Shown piece by piece: positions 8,541 through 18,104 of a DNA stretch of 64,000 nt; position 1 is the stretch's first letter, and each line of letters begins with the position of its first letter. The notes under the pieces were generated by a model. The model was not told where the DNA came from. It worked only from the letters and a program-made list of their open reading frames with translations, and made no database searches. A program made the position numbers and the translations under genes. The stretch spans positions 62,001-126,000 of the forward strand of contig NZ_JACHWZ010000008.1 of NCBI RefSeq assembly GCF_014191725.1, given 5' to 3'. Source of the DNA: Microbulbifer rhizosphaerae. GTDB taxonomy: Bacteria; Pseudomonadota; Gammaproteobacteria; Pseudomonadales; Cellvibrionaceae.

Positions 8541-9758
8541 TTACCAGTTGAACAAGGTTCCGTCCTGCAGGCGGTTTACCGGCAGGTAGGCAGGCTTGTA
8601 AGGGTACTCGGCTGCCAGCTCTTCGTTGATATCCACACCATGACCGGGCTTGTTCCCGGGATACAGGTAGCCATCGGCAAAGTGATAATCGTGCGGGAAT
8701 ACTTCATCGGTTGCTTCAGTGTGCGGCATATATTCCTGGATACCGAAATTGGGCACCCAGGTATCAAAGTGCAGCGCGGCGCCCATGCACACCGGGGACA
8801 GGTCCGTGGCTCCGTGACTACCCGTACGTACATGGTAGAGGTCAGCCAGGTTGGCAATACGGCGCAAATGCGAAATGCCGCCGGCGTGAACAACAGTTGT
8901 GCGGATATAGTCGATCAACTGCTCTGTAATCAACTGCTGGCAGTCGTGGATAGAGTTGAAAACCTCTCCGACCGCTAGAGGGGTGGTCGTATGCTGGCGA
9001 ATCAGACGGAAACTCTCCTGGTTTTCAGCGGGCACACTGTCTTCCATCCAAAACAGGCGGTAGGGTTCCAGGTCTTTGCCTACCCGGGCCGCCTCTATCG
9101 GGGTGAGGCGGTGGTGAACGTCGTGCAGCAGGTGGTACTCAAAACCAAATTTTTCGCGCAGCCTGTCGAACAGGTTGGGGACAAACGTCATGTACTTTTC
9201 CGTCGACCACCGGCTCTCGGTAGGCAGGGCGGCATCGGCCGGTTCGTAGTGCCTTCTGTCCTTGCTGTTTTTGCTGACCCCGTAGGTAGACGACAGGCCG
9301 GGAATGCCGCTCTGGGCGCGAATCGCCTTGTAACCCAGCTCAATATAGCGCGCCACCTCATCCACGGTTTCCTCAATATCGCCACCGTTGGCATGGCCAT
9401 AGACCATAACGCCGTCGCGGGACTTCCCTCCGAGCAACTGGTAGAGCGGTAAGCCGGCAATTTTGGCTTTGATATCCCAGAGAGCGGTATCCACCGCCGC
9501 AATCGCGGTCATGGTCACCGGCCCCCGACGCCAGTAGGCGCCGCGATAGAGGTACTGCCAAATATCCTCGATCTGCTGCGGGTCGCGACCGATCAGGCAG
9601 GGCACCACGTGATCCTGAAGATAAGACACCACGGCCAGCTCCCGACCGTTGAGCGTCGCATCACCCAGGCCGTAGACGCCTTCGTCAGTCAGCACCTTCA
9701 GCGTTACAAAATTTCTGCCCGGGCAGGTCACGATCACCTTGGCGTCTATGATTTTCAT
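8541..9758 (-). CDS. manD: D-mannonate dehydratase of the enolase superfamily (ManD/RspA type)
   Basis: This cytoplasmic enzyme converts D-mannonate to 2-keto-3-deoxy-D-gluconate, the step that drains glucuronate (via fructuronate) into KDG. The protein closely follows the ManD pattern: [16 protein letters not shown] at the start, [25 protein letters not shown], the metal ligands in [26 protein letters not shown] and [13 protein letters not shown], then [18 protein letters not shown], ending [10 protein letters not shown]. An ATG at 9767 is also in frame, but the ATG at 9758 has an AAAGAG Shine-Dalgarno about 9 nt upstream and matches the usual family start, so it is preferred. No signal peptide. 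Placed among glucuronidase genes, it fits glucuronate use. The alternative, a low-activity mannonate/gluconate dehydratase, cannot be excluded. Confidence 0.9.
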   Translation of the reverse strand: MKIIDAKVIVTCPGRNFVTLKVLTDEGVYGLGDATLNGRELAVVSYLQDHVVPCLIGRDPQQIEDIWQYLYRGAYWRRGPVTMTAIAAVDTALWDIKAKIAGLPLYQLLGGKSRDGVMVYGHANGGDIEETVDEVARYIELGYKAIRAQSGIPGLSSTYGVSKNSKDRRHYEPADAALPTESRWSTEKYMTFVPNLFDRLREKFGFEYHLLHDVHHRLTPIEAARVGKDLEPYRLFWMEDSVPAENQESFRLIRQHTTTPLAVGEVFNSIHDCQQLITEQLIDYIRTTVVHAGGISHLRRIANLADLYHVRTGSHGATDLSPVCMGAALHFDTWVPNFGIQEYMPHTEATDEVFPHDYHFADGYLYPGNKPGHGVDINEELAAEYPYKPAYLPVNRLQDGTLFNW

Positions 9759-9830
9759 GGTCGACATCTCTTTGAATTAAGAACGTCCAATGCGCTCACA
9801 CTGTGAATAATCGAAACCCCGAATATTACA

Positions 9831-9922
9831 CTGTAGGAGCGGCCGTTGGCCGCGATCGGCTTCGCTTCGTAGTGAAGACTGATCGCGGCCAGCGGCGGAT
9901 GGCCGCCCCGCCGCTCCTACAG
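9831..9922. repeat. REP-like palindromic element (CTGTAGGAGCGG ends)
   Basis: Perfect 12-bp terminal inverted repeats CTGTAGGAGCGG and CCGCTCCTACAG enclose inner palindromic segments (GGCCGTTGGCCGCGATC paired with GATCGCGGCCAGCGGC). It fills the gap between the GH2 at 9934 and manD and could act as a transcript-stabilising hairpin or terminator. Confidence 0.75.
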
Positions 9923-9933
9923 GGAGGGAGTAG

Positions 9934-12708
9934 TTACCCCTCGGCTGCGATATCGATCACCGTTTCCCGCAGGCCCTCGCCCGATACGGTGAGCTTGATC
10001 TCGCCCGCCTGACCCGGTTTGGCACGCACGATCGCCAGGCACAGGCCGTTGAAGGCCGCGCGCTCGGCCGAAGCGAAGGACACCATGCTCGTGGGATCGC
10101 CGTTATCCGTGGCCACCAATTCACCGGGCCCCTCGACGGTGAAGGTGAGATCGTTGTGCGTTCGGGGTACCACCAGCCCGTCTTCATCGACCACCTTCAC
10201 CGTCACAAAGGCCAAGTCGAGGCCGTCGGCCCGAATAACCGGCCGATCCGCTTCGGCTTCGAGCGCGGCCGGTGCGCCGGTAGTGCGCACACTGGCTGTG
10301 GCCCATCGTTCGCCCTTCTTGTAGGCCACCACTTTCAACTCACCGGGTTGGTATTTCACATCGTCCCAACGCAAACGGTACTTGTATTCCCCCTTTTTCC
10401 TGCGCCCCAGGGATTCCCCGTTCAGGAACAGCTCCGCTTCGTCGCCCGAGGTGAACACGTGCACCGGGGTCACCTCACCGACCCGCTCCGGCCAGTTCCA
10501 GTGCGGCAGTATGTGCGCCATGGGCAGGTCCGGCCGCCAGTGGGACTGATAGAGGTAGAAGCGATCCTTCTTGAATCCTGCCAGGTCGATGACGCCGAAG
10601 TAGGAACTGCGCGAGGAATAGTAGGGCGTGGGCTCGCCCAGGTAGTCCCAGCCGCTCCAGACGAAGCCGCCACCGACATAGGGATGCTTCGCCAGGGAAC
10701 CGAAGACCTTGTCGGCGGAGGAGCCGAAGGGCGTGCTGTACAGCTCGTAGGCGCTGACCTGGCCGGATTGCGGGTCGCCGCCGTCGCCGTCCTTGACCGG
10801 TGCACTGATTTCACCGGTGACGGGGAACAGATACTCCCCGCGGGAGCTCACGGCGGCTGCGTTTTCGCTGCTGAAGATCAGCTTATCGGGAAAGGTTTTG
10901 TGAAATTCCGGGTACAGCGGCGCGGTGCGTATACCCGGGAGACCGGCGTAGGCCGGCGCGTCGCGGATGCCCTCGCCCTGGTAATTCAGGCTGATGGTAT
11001 CCATGACCCCGGGCAGGGGCATGTGCGGCTTGGCGTAATTCATGGCCGCGGCCGTCGGCCGGGTGGGGTCCTCTTGTTTGGCGATCTCGTGGAGACGCAG
11101 CGCCACGGCCGCCCCACTCTCATCCGTGTACTGCTCGCCGACTTCGTTGCCGACGCTCCACATAATTACCGAGGGGTGATTGCGGTCGCGGCGAATAAAC
11201 GCGCGCAGGTCCGGCTCGTGCCAATCCGGAAAGATAAGGTGGAAATCCAGCGGCGTTTTCTTCCGCTCCCACGCATCGTAGATTTCGTTCACCACCAGAA
11301 AGCCCATCCGGTCGGTCAGCTCCAGCAGTTCGGGCGCGGGCGGATTGTGGGCGATGCGAATGGCGTTGGCGCCCATCTCACGCAGCATCTCGAGCTGGCG
11401 CTCGGCCGCGCGGACATTGAAGGCCGTCCCGAGAGCGCCCAGGTCGTGGTGCTGGTTGGCGCCCTGCAGGTAGATGGGCTCGCCGTTGACGAACACTCCC
11501 TGTTCTGCATCGAAGCGCAGCTCGCGAATACCGAAGCGGGTTTCGTAGCGGTCGAGGGTTTGACCGTTCTGCTCCAGGGTGGTTACAGCTACGTAGCGGT
11601 GAGGCGTCTGTGTGGGCGGCGGTCCCCACAGGCGGGGTTTTTCAATGGTAACCGCGCTCTCCAGCTCGGCACTTTCACCGGCGGTCAGCGCAACCTGAAG
11701 CGGCTCGAAACGGGCAACCGCCTCCCCGGTTTTCCGCCCCTCGGTATCCAGCGCGTACAGTTTAGTAGTCGCGGTCACGGCGGCATCTTTGTCCGAGTCG
11801 TTGTCGATGGACACCGCCAAATGGACCCTGGCGAAGGCTTCGGACACTTGGGGTGTGGTGACGCGGGTGCCCCACTGGCCAATATGGACGGGATGGGTTT
11901 TGGTCAGCCAGACATTGCGGTAGAGCCCGCCCCCCGGATACCAGCGCGACGAGTCGGGCGGGTTGTCCAGGCGGATGGCCAACTGGTTCTCGCCACCCGG
12001 CACCACGAAGGGCGTGATATCCAGGCGCCAGGACGCGTAGCCATAGGGCCAGCCGCCGACCAAGTGGCCATTCAGCCATACCATGGCGTAGGACATGGCA
12101 CCGTCGATATCGAGGAAAATGAACTTGCCGGCATCCGACGCCGGAATATCGAGCTTGTTCCGGTACCAGGCCACCCCCGGGCTCGGCAGGCGGCCCATGC
12201 CGCCGCCGACTGCGGCATTCTCGCCGGCCATAAACGGGCCTTCAATCGCCCAGTCGTGGGGTACACGCACGGTTTCCCAATCGCTGTCGTCAAACCCGGT
12301 TTGTACGAACGGGAAATCGCTGCCCGGGTCGCCCGATGGGCGCTGGAACCGTTTCGCGGGGTCTTTGATGAAGTCGTTGGCCGTGGGCAGAATCCAGGGC
12401 TTGAGCACCGGCGTGTCCGACTCGACTGCGACCGCCTCTGTGGGTTTGGCGTCGGCGGGCCGGTCGTCCCGGTGATTCCCGACCTCCGGACGAACGTCGT
12501 AAATCAGCGCATCGGCGTCCTTCTCCGACGCGTATTTCATAAAGCGCCAGCCTTGATCGAGCAGAATCCGCTCGCGAACGGACGCCTGCGGCGACTCTGC
12601 CAGGCCGCTCGACCCCTCACGGCTGGCCATTTGCTTATCGCAAGCGCATAACACGGCACCGATACTGAAAAATATAACCGCCCGGACAAAGAGAGTTTTT
12701 ATAGTCAT
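9934..12708 (-). CDS. GH2 family beta-galactosidase-like lipoprotein with C-terminal DUF4982/Ig domains
   Basis: A 924-aa protein. The lipobox VLCAC near residues 19-23 points to a lipoprotein. An unusual linker of about 90 residues rich in Asp and Pro, predicted disordered, precedes and interrupts the start of the jelly roll (VPHDWAIEGPF, GVAWYRNKLDIP, MVWLNGHLVGGWPYGY). The TIM barrel carries IRIAHNPPAPE, the acid/base Glu near residue 520 in WSVGNEVGEQ, and the nucleophile Glu near residue 614 in IFSSENAA. C-terminal beta-sandwiches follow (EAELFLNGESLGRR, VIRADGLDLAFVTV). It is homologous in layout to the GH2 at 4762 but GC-richer, so the two are distinct lineages. It lies between GH115 and manD on the same strand. 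Beta-galactosidase activity is a family-based guess. Confidence 0.88.
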   Translation of the reverse strand: MTIKTLFVRAVIFFSIGAVLCACDKQMASREGSSGLAESPQASVRERILLDQGWRFMKYASEKDADALIYDVRPEVGNHRDDRPADAKPTEAVAVESDTPVLKPWILPTANDFIKDPAKRFQRPSGDPGSDFPFVQTGFDDSDWETVRVPHDWAIEGPFMAGENAAVGGGMGRLPSPGVAWYRNKLDIPASDAGKFIFLDIDGAMSYAMVWLNGHLVGGWPYGYASWRLDITPFVVPGGENQLAIRLDNPPDSSRWYPGGGLYRNVWLTKTHPVHIGQWGTRVTTPQVSEAFARVHLAVSIDNDSDKDAAVTATTKLYALDTEGRKTGEAVARFEPLQVALTAGESAELESAVTIEKPRLWGPPPTQTPHRYVAVTTLEQNGQTLDRYETRFGIRELRFDAEQGVFVNGEPIYLQGANQHHDLGALGTAFNVRAAERQLEMLREMGANAIRIAHNPPAPELLELTDRMGFLVVNEIYDAWERKKTPLDFHLIFPDWHEPDLRAFIRRDRNHPSVIMWSVGNEVGEQYTDESGAAVALRLHEIAKQEDPTRPTAAAMNYAKPHMPLPGVMDTISLNYQGEGIRDAPAYAGLPGIRTAPLYPEFHKTFPDKLIFSSENAAAVSSRGEYLFPVTGEISAPVKDGDGGDPQSGQVSAYELYSTPFGSSADKVFGSLAKHPYVGGGFVWSGWDYLGEPTPYYSSRSSYFGVIDLAGFKKDRFYLYQSHWRPDLPMAHILPHWNWPERVGEVTPVHVFTSGDEAELFLNGESLGRRKKGEYKYRLRWDDVKYQPGELKVVAYKKGERWATASVRTTGAPAALEAEADRPVIRADGLDLAFVTVKVVDEDGLVVPRTHNDLTFTVEGPGELVATDNGDPTSMVSFASAERAAFNGLCLAIVRAKPGQAGEIKLTVSGEGLRETVIDIAAEG

Positions 12709-12789
12709 TTTTCTGGTTCAATCGAAGATTATAAAAATGGATATCGCTTTGAGTACTGAGATCTGAAACTCACGTTTTTACTTACGTTT

Positions 12790-15700
12790 TTAATCACGCA
12801 GTCGGTTTATTCTTGTCTGAGATGGCCCGACATAAGACGGCTTCAAGCCTCCAAAATCAATCGTGACCCGGTCAACACTAACAGAGGGATCTGTCCCCCA
12901 TAGCTTGAATCGGTAGTTGCCGGGAACAAGATCCAGTTCCCCGGTTCCGACCATGCGGCTTTCCAACACATTATTCTGCCAAGGCTGCGCTCCCGGATCA
13001 CCCATATTAAATGTAATCCACCGGGGATTCTCATCACCAATGCTGATGGCGCATCGCAATTGTCGGGATACATCCAGAGGAAAAGCCGGAACAGCCTCTA
13101 CGATAACCTCGGCTTTTCCGCCCTCGACGACAACCACTTCATATTCCAGAACGGGGGATTCCTGACGAACCTGCAACAAATCCTCAATGTACCACCCTTG
13201 CATCGGCTCCAGCAGCATAGCCGAACCACTTCGCCCCAAACCGGTCACCGAACGCCAGGAGGCCACCCTTCCCATCTGTTTTTGATTGTACTGGCTTGCC
13301 GGCATGGAAATTACACCATTAGTCTCAATGTAGGCGCCAGACGGGGCATTCAATTCTTGATTGAATACTGAGACATCTACACGGTAGCGGTGCTTTCCAT
13401 CGGTAATTTCTATGTCGCCGTCGATGTCCTGGCCGACAGGTGCCTTATCATAGTTGACAGTTACCCAGATACGCTCCGAGTCATCGCTCAACAAACCCCC
13501 ATCATCACTTAGCTCTATCCAGGGAGCACTGGTTTTAGCCGACCATTCCTGCGGATCCTGTCCGCGGTTAAAAATGTCGATAAAATGGCGCTCTTGGGTA
13601 TAACGATTAAATGCCGGGAGACGATTCTCTTCCGTAAACACCGGAGACAGTTGTCGGGATTTCTGCACGAACTCCACCCCATACAGTTTTGCCCCATCCC
13701 CGCGGGGATGGATCGTCAATTTGTTCAAGCCGGGCCGCAACACATAATCTTCGACTTCGAGCTTCTGTATCCGGCCAACTGAACCGTTAACCCTGATCGA
13801 TTTATGATCATTTAATGTAACCCACCAGGAATTACTGTCCTGATCCGGGTGGTCGACCGACAAACTAAGGGTATGAACCCCACCGGGCCCTCCCTCAAAA
13901 TAGAATTCAAAGTCGGCTTTTGTAGGGCTGTCCACAACATAGGGAATCGTATCCCACGAACCCGGGCCGGGAATGGTGCGTTTGCTTCCTTTCCCAGGCC
14001 ATATCAGAAACGTACCATCCGAATCATTCCCGGTCGTAAGCTCCCCTGATATGTTGGCCTCCGAAGCGCTTATGGTTACCTTCGATTCCCGGGTTGTGAT
14101 GTCGGGAAGGGAGCCAGTCAGCGGTTTTAACGGTTGCGGTTGCCCCTCAATAGCGACACCAACTCCACCAGCGTGTTTCGTTTCAATGCGAGTCGTAATC
14201 GGTTCAAAAAACACCGAAGAGCCTTCCTGGTATCCGGGACGATAATCTGCAATATGCTCCCATTTGCCACCGGCAATTTCCTGGTTGTAATGGCGGGTTA
14301 ACTGTTTAATCCGGTCGAACGCCGCAAACGCCGAATCGCTCATCCGGTTCGCTGCCACCCGGCCCTGTTTGGCGTATTCCCTGCTTTTATAGGCATACAA
14401 CCACTTCTCGTTCATCGCAGTGGCGCCGGCGATGGGATAGTACACCAGCTGAAAGTATGCATCCGAGGCCTGCTCGGGAAGCTCTTTCGAGATTTTCTCT
14501 GCAAGGGTGTTCAGATCCTGATAGCTGCGCACCCGCTGTTCGACCTCATCGCCGTAATGCCACAGACTATACAGAGGATCCCGAACGGGCGGATACCCGG
14601 CCCATTGGGATTCATTGAAGCCCATGAATTCAGGTTTCCGTTCGGTGGCCAGCCGGTAGTACTCCCACATCATGTCGGATATCGCTTTCCCATGTTGTTG
14701 GGAAATATCCCGTGATGCCACCGTCTCAAAGAAGTCCCGCAGGTTATCCGGCGTCCATGAATCGATATCCCAGGCGAGATCCATGAAAAATTCGGTCTCC
14801 CACTCGCGGCGTTTCAGATCCCCCACATTGGCAATCCATATGTGATCCATATTCTGCTGGCTGGCGCGGGTCATTTCGCGCCAAATCAGGGCAGGCGATG
14901 TCGGGGACAGCCAGATATAGGGATGAGGCGCCCCGAGATAGGACAGATGATAATAAACCCCCGCACCGCCGGAGCGGTGTTGCTCAGCTTCATTGGAAAA
15001 CCGCCGGATATATCCATGGTTATCTTCCGGCCATATGATGGTTATCTCTTCCGGAATCTCCAACCCGTTTTCATAGATTTCGAGCACTTCTTTATAGGGG
15101 GTAAACGACTGCGGAACTTCGGACACATCATCATTGATATACTGTTTGAGCAATCCCCGCTGATCTGAAATTACCTTTTCGAGTAGACTGACCTTGTCTT
15201 CCATGGAGCCGGCACCTATCATGCCGGTGTCGTGAATGCCCCGCATACCTACCGTGTACATGGCGTTCAGCCCCTGGCTTTCCTTCACACGCTGCTGCCA
15301 GTACTCGTAAACGGAGGAGGCGTTGTTTTGATAATTGAAATCCCCCCGCGTGTGGTGATCCCATTCACCCACGTTGTTTCGAAGCATCGGCTCGGCATGG
15401 GAGGTTCCGACCACAATTTCCCATTCCCGGGCGGTCTCCGGATTCCCCGGAACCTGGAAAAACGGCACCGTGTTCGGGTGCATCGCCGGCCATAGCATAT
15501 TGGCTTTCAGGCGCAGCATTAATTCGAATACTTTGGCATAGGTTTTGGGGCCTATATTGCCAACTGACGGCTCAAACGTCTTGGACGCCCAGGGTTCAAG
15601 ACCCCATCCTTCATCATTGAGAAAGATCCCCCGATACTTAACCGAAGGGGAGGTGGAAAAGGTGTCCTGGTTGCTTACGGATAAAGAGTTCTTCTTCTCA

Positions 15701-16197
15701 ACCGGCACATCCGCCCACCAGTACCAGGGAGAGACACCCATCTTTTTTGAAAGGTCAAACACCCCGTAAGCCATGCCCCTCGGATCACTGCCCACGATAA
15801 ACATCGCCTGATCGATGCCCGCAGCAGGCTCGGCTTTAAACATATACCCGTAGGTCTCCCATTCTCCTGTGAGGCGAGAGGTGTCGATAGTTCTGCGAAT
15901 CATCCCGGAAGTGACATCCCCAAGGATAATCGCATTCCCTACAACGTTTTCAAGGCTGGTATATACTTCCGGTTTTCGACCGGTGATAGCTTCTATATCC
16001 TGAGCCAGTAAGTGTGCGACTATGGGATTTAATGTAGAACCCTCGACATCGTAAATAATGGAAACTGTTCTGTTTTGGTCTGCAATAGCAAATTGTTCAT
16101 CGACTGGTTGGCAGCCGACTATCGGTATTAATAGAAGCCACCCCAACAGGGCGAGCACACTGAGGTTAAAACGCAGAACATTTACCATCATAAGCAT
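12790..16197 (-). CDS. GH115 alpha-glucuronidase, lipoprotein
   Basis: GH115 enzymes remove (4-O-methyl-)glucuronic acid side chains from polymers such as glucuronoxylan or arabinogalactan. The start region MLMMVNVLRF precedes a hydrophobic segment and lipobox PIVGC. Visible GH115 hallmarks are the DEGWGLEPWA segment, KANMLWPAMHPN, GTSHAEPMLRNN, YTVGMRGIHDTGM, IIWPEDNHGYIRR and IWIANVGDLKRREWE. A C-terminal region of about 400 residues forms extra beta domains (WSAKTSAPWIELS, VDRVTIDFGG), the usual GH115 C-terminal extension. The frame stays open to 16473, but that stretch overlaps the divergent esterase, so the ATG at 16197 (or 16191/16188) is used. Length is typical for the longer family members. 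It is the head of a minus-strand run with the GH2 81 bp downstream. Confidence 0.93.
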   Translation of the reverse strand: MLMMVNVLRFNLSVLALLGWLLLIPIVGCQPVDEQFAIADQNRTVSIIYDVEGSTLNPIVAHLLAQDIEAITGRKPEVYTSLENVVGNAIILGDVTSGMIRRTIDTSRLTGEWETYGYMFKAEPAAGIDQAMFIVGSDPRGMAYGVFDLSKKMGVSPWYWWADVPVEKKNSLSVSNQDTFSTSPSVKYRGIFLNDEGWGLEPWASKTFEPSVGNIGPKTYAKVFELMLRLKANMLWPAMHPNTVPFFQVPGNPETAREWEIVVGTSHAEPMLRNNVGEWDHHTRGDFNYQNNASSVYEYWQQRVKESQGLNAMYTVGMRGIHDTGMIGAGSMEDKVSLLEKVISDQRGLLKQYINDDVSEVPQSFTPYKEVLEIYENGLEIPEEITIIWPEDNHGYIRRFSNEAEQHRSGGAGVYYHLSYLGAPHPYIWLSPTSPALIWREMTRASQQNMDHIWIANVGDLKRREWETEFFMDLAWDIDSWTPDNLRDFFETVASRDISQQHGKAISDMMWEYYRLATERKPEFMGFNESQWAGYPPVRDPLYSLWHYGDEVEQRVRSYQDLNTLAEKISKELPEQASDAYFQLVYYPIAGATAMNEKWLYAYKSREYAKQGRVAANRMSDSAFAAFDRIKQLTRHYNQEIAGGKWEHIADYRPGYQEGSSVFFEPITTRIETKHAGGVGVAIEGQPQPLKPLTGSLPDITTRESKVTISASEANISGELTTGNDSDGTFLIWPGKGSKRTIPGPGSWDTIPYVVDSPTKADFEFYFEGGPGGVHTLSLSVDHPDQDSNSWWVTLNDHKSIRVNGSVGRIQKLEVEDYVLRPGLNKLTIHPRGDGAKLYGVEFVQKSRQLSPVFTEENRLPAFNRYTQERHFIDIFNRGQDPQEWSAKTSAPWIELSDDGGLLSDDSERIWVTVNYDKAPVGQDIDGDIEITDGKHRYRVDVSVFNQELNAPSGAYIETNGVISMPASQYNQKQMGRVASWRSVTGLGRSGSAMLLEPMQGWYIEDLLQVRQESPVLEYEVVVVEGGKAEVIVEAVPAFPLDVSRQLRCAISIGDENPRWITFNMGDPGAQPWQNNVLESRMVGTGELDLVPGNYRFKLWGTDPSVSVDRVTIDFGGLKPSYVGPSQTRINRLRD

Positions 16198-16291
16198 CAC
16201 ATTAATAGATAGTATTCCTATCCTTCTCACCCACTGAAAACAAATGTTATTATTTATCATACATTTATACAAGCAGAAGAACGAGGCCTGA
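16198..16291. promoter_or_regulatory. Divergent promoter region between GH115 and esterase
   Basis: A 94-bp AT-rich gap between two divergently transcribed genes (GH115 on minus, esterase on plus). It contains TTATTATTTATCATACATTTAT-like AT runs suited to promoters on both strands, but no pair of hexamers stands out. CGAGG about 7 bases before 16292 serves as ribosome binding site for the esterase. The minus-side edge (16187-16203) carries a 17-bp sequence also found at the start of the GH2 at 3620. Confidence 0.5.
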
Positions 16292-17224
16292 ATGATGACT
16301 AGAATCACGGTATTATTCGCCTTCTTGTTTGGGATAGTGGCTTCGGCGGATGCCCAGGAAACCATTCCCCTATACTCCGGCGAAATCCCCAATGCCGTCG
16401 AAGCACCTGACGAGGAATCCGTCAGGGACCCCTCCGCGAAGCACACCTTCAAATTGAAGGTGTCCCGCCCCACGCTATCGGTCTACCTGCCGGACCCGCA
16501 ACAGGCCAACGGGACCGCGGTCATCATCTGCCCCGGCGGTGGCTACACCGGACTGTCCGTCGTCAAAGAAGGCAGTGAGGTCGCCAGGGCCTTCAACGAA
16601 ATGGGTGTGGCGGCTTTCGTGCTCAAGTACCGCACCCCGAGCGACCGGCATATGACCGACAAAGCCACCGGCCCCCTGCAGGATGCGCAACAGGCTTTGC
16701 GGGTGGTGCGCCGGAACTCGAAAAAATGGCATGTCGATCCCGACCGCGTTGGTATCATCGGCTTTTCCGCCGGCGGACACCTGGCCTCCACTGCCGGTAC
16801 CCACTTCGATCGCCCGGTAGTCGCCACCTGGGAGAGGGACAACCTCAGACCCGATTTTATGGTCTTGGTCTATCCCGTTATCAGCTTCACTGATAGACAG
16901 ACACACGTTGGGTCGCGCACAAATCTGTTGGGCCCCAAACCGCCCGAGGCACTGACCCGGCGCTACTCCAACGAACTCCAGGTGACAGCCCAGACACCGC
17001 CTACCCTACTGGTCCACGCCGGCGACGATCGGGCGGTACCGGTGGGGAACAGCATCACCTTTTTCCAGGCGCTGCACGTCCAAGGTGTACCGGCACAACT
17101 TATCGTCTACCCCGAGGGCGGCCACGGCTTCGGCCTGCACAACCCCACCACCCCGGACAGCTGGATCGAGCGTTGCCGGGACTGGCTGGCGAGCCGTGGC
17201 CTTTTGATCGCGCAGGGCGCGTAG
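16292..17224 (+). CDS. Secreted alpha/beta-hydrolase, acetylxylan-esterase-like
   Basis: The only plus-strand gene in the window. It has a signal peptide (TVLFAFLFGIVASADAQ), so it acts in the periplasm or outside. The alpha/beta-hydrolase core shows the oxyanion motif CPGGGYTGL, the nucleophile Ser near residue 158 in IIGFSAGGHLAS, an Asp in HAGDDRAVP and the His in EGGHGFGL. This matches the xylan acetylesterase group often found in xylan and pectin utilisation loci (BD-FAE/Axe-like proteins of about 300 aa). It would deacetylate polysaccharide or oligosaccharide. Transcribed away from GH115 across a 94-bp gap, so both could share control. Start: ATG at 16292 or 16295, with a CGAGG site just upstream. 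Substrate is inferred from context. Confidence 0.87.
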   Translation: MMTRITVLFAFLFGIVASADAQETIPLYSGEIPNAVEAPDEESVRDPSAKHTFKLKVSRPTLSVYLPDPQQANGTAVIICPGGGYTGLSVVKEGSEVARAFNEMGVAAFVLKYRTPSDRHMTDKATGPLQDAQQALRVVRRNSKKWHVDPDRVGIIGFSAGGHLASTAGTHFDRPVVATWERDNLRPDFMVLVYPVISFTDRQTHVGSRTNLLGPKPPEALTRRYSNELQVTAQTPPTLLVHAGDDRAVPVGNSITFFQALHVQGVPAQLIVYPEGGHGFGLHNPTTPDSWIERCRDWLASRGLLIAQGA

Positions 17225-17550
17225 GCGGCTCCTACTCCGCCATTAACCCGGGGGAGTCTTATCGATGGGCCAGACAAAGAGAACTGCTGGCCCATCCTCA
17301 GGCATTCCGCCAATTCAAATTTCAGTGAGCGACACTTGTAGTTGCCCAAGGCAACCACAGCAGATAAAGAAAGGCTGAAAATAATATTCTTCTACATGAC
17401 CACCAAGGGGTTAGTGGTGGTTTCACAACGTAGCAAGCGGATGCTTGGCGGTGGTCACCGGAGCCCAGGAAGCGCAGTATATACACAGCACTTGAGCATT
17501 CCGGTCACCGCCAAGCGATACCTTCTCAAAAAATCCTGAGATTGGGTTTA
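17225..17550. other. Gap after the esterase with inverted repeats, no gene seen
   Basis: No credible coding frame. A perfect 10-bp inverted repeat GATGGGCCAG/CTGGCCCATC (17264-17273 and 17287-17296, 13-nt loop) lies about 40 bp after the esterase stop and may be a transcript end signal, although no T-run follows. A second, imperfect repeat built on GCTTGGCGGTG and CACCGCCAAGC spans about 17450-17517. Confidence 0.5.
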
Positions 17551-17860
17551 TCAGAATCTCGCATTAATACCTATAAGATAACGAGGTCCGGCGTACTCGA
17601 TTAAGCGCATATGCTCCTCGGAATCTGCATAGTGAAAGACCTTTTCATCGGTCACATTCAATGCCGATGCGGATACCGTGATGTTCTCGGTGAGATCATA
17701 AGAGGCGCGTAGATCCAGCTGTCCATAGGGTCAACATGCCTGGGCAGCCCTTCGTCTTCCCGACGGCTCAGGCAATCACCACGCCAGTTATAGGCAGCGC
17801 GGAATTGTATGCCGTCCTTGTCGTGGAAGCCGATAATGTTTATAGGTGTCTTCGGCAAGC
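17551..17860 (-). pseudogene. C-terminal fragment of a TonB-dependent receptor, frameshifted
   Basis: Reading the minus strand, one frame gives INIIGFHDKDGIQFRAAYNW then REDEGLPRHVD. After a one-base loss the adjacent frame continues YGQLDLRASYDLTENITVS, ALNVTDEKVFHYADS, and ends in YLIGINARF followed by a stop at 17551. This is the classic last three beta strands of a TonB-dependent receptor with a terminal aromatic residue. Nothing of the plug or the earlier barrel remains upstream, where repeats begin at about 17930. The receptor once here would have served the adjacent giant-lyase cluster; the intact receptor of the window is at 45329-48247. Confidence 0.87.
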
Positions 17861-17932
17861 AAATCGCCATGATGACATTTGACCGACCTCGCTCTCCGTA
17901 CCCTTCAGGTTTTTATGCGATTGCCCTGCCCC

Positions 17933-18052
17933 CGGCAAGCGGGCCTGAGGCCCGCCCGGGAGAACACAGGGTTCGCCCTTACAAAATTGTTGATCTGTAG
18001 GGACGAACGCAAGGTTCGTCCCCAACAACGCAATTTCGTCGTTCCGGCGAAA
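17933..18052. repeat. Intergenic repeat cluster (copy 2 of the 3681 repeat plus two further hairpins)
   Basis: 17933-17982 copies the repeat at 3681-3730 (GCGGGCC-TGA-GGCCCGC then TTCGCCCTTAC). Next come GGGACGAACG-CAA-GGTTCGTCCC at about 18000-18022 and GTTCCGGCGAAAGCCGGAAC at about 18031-18050. These stacked hairpins follow the stop of the first giant gene and may end its transcript. Confidence 0.65.
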
Positions 18053-18104
18053 GCCGGAACCCAGGAGCCACAGTCCTGGATACCGGTACCGGATCAAGCC
18101 CGGG

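Noticed and set aside
10156-12651. Plus-strand open frame of 831 codons
   Set aside because: It lies antisense to the GH2 gene, whose motifs and signal peptide are clear. The product shows no domain, only the composition expected of the reverse strand of a GC-rich gene.
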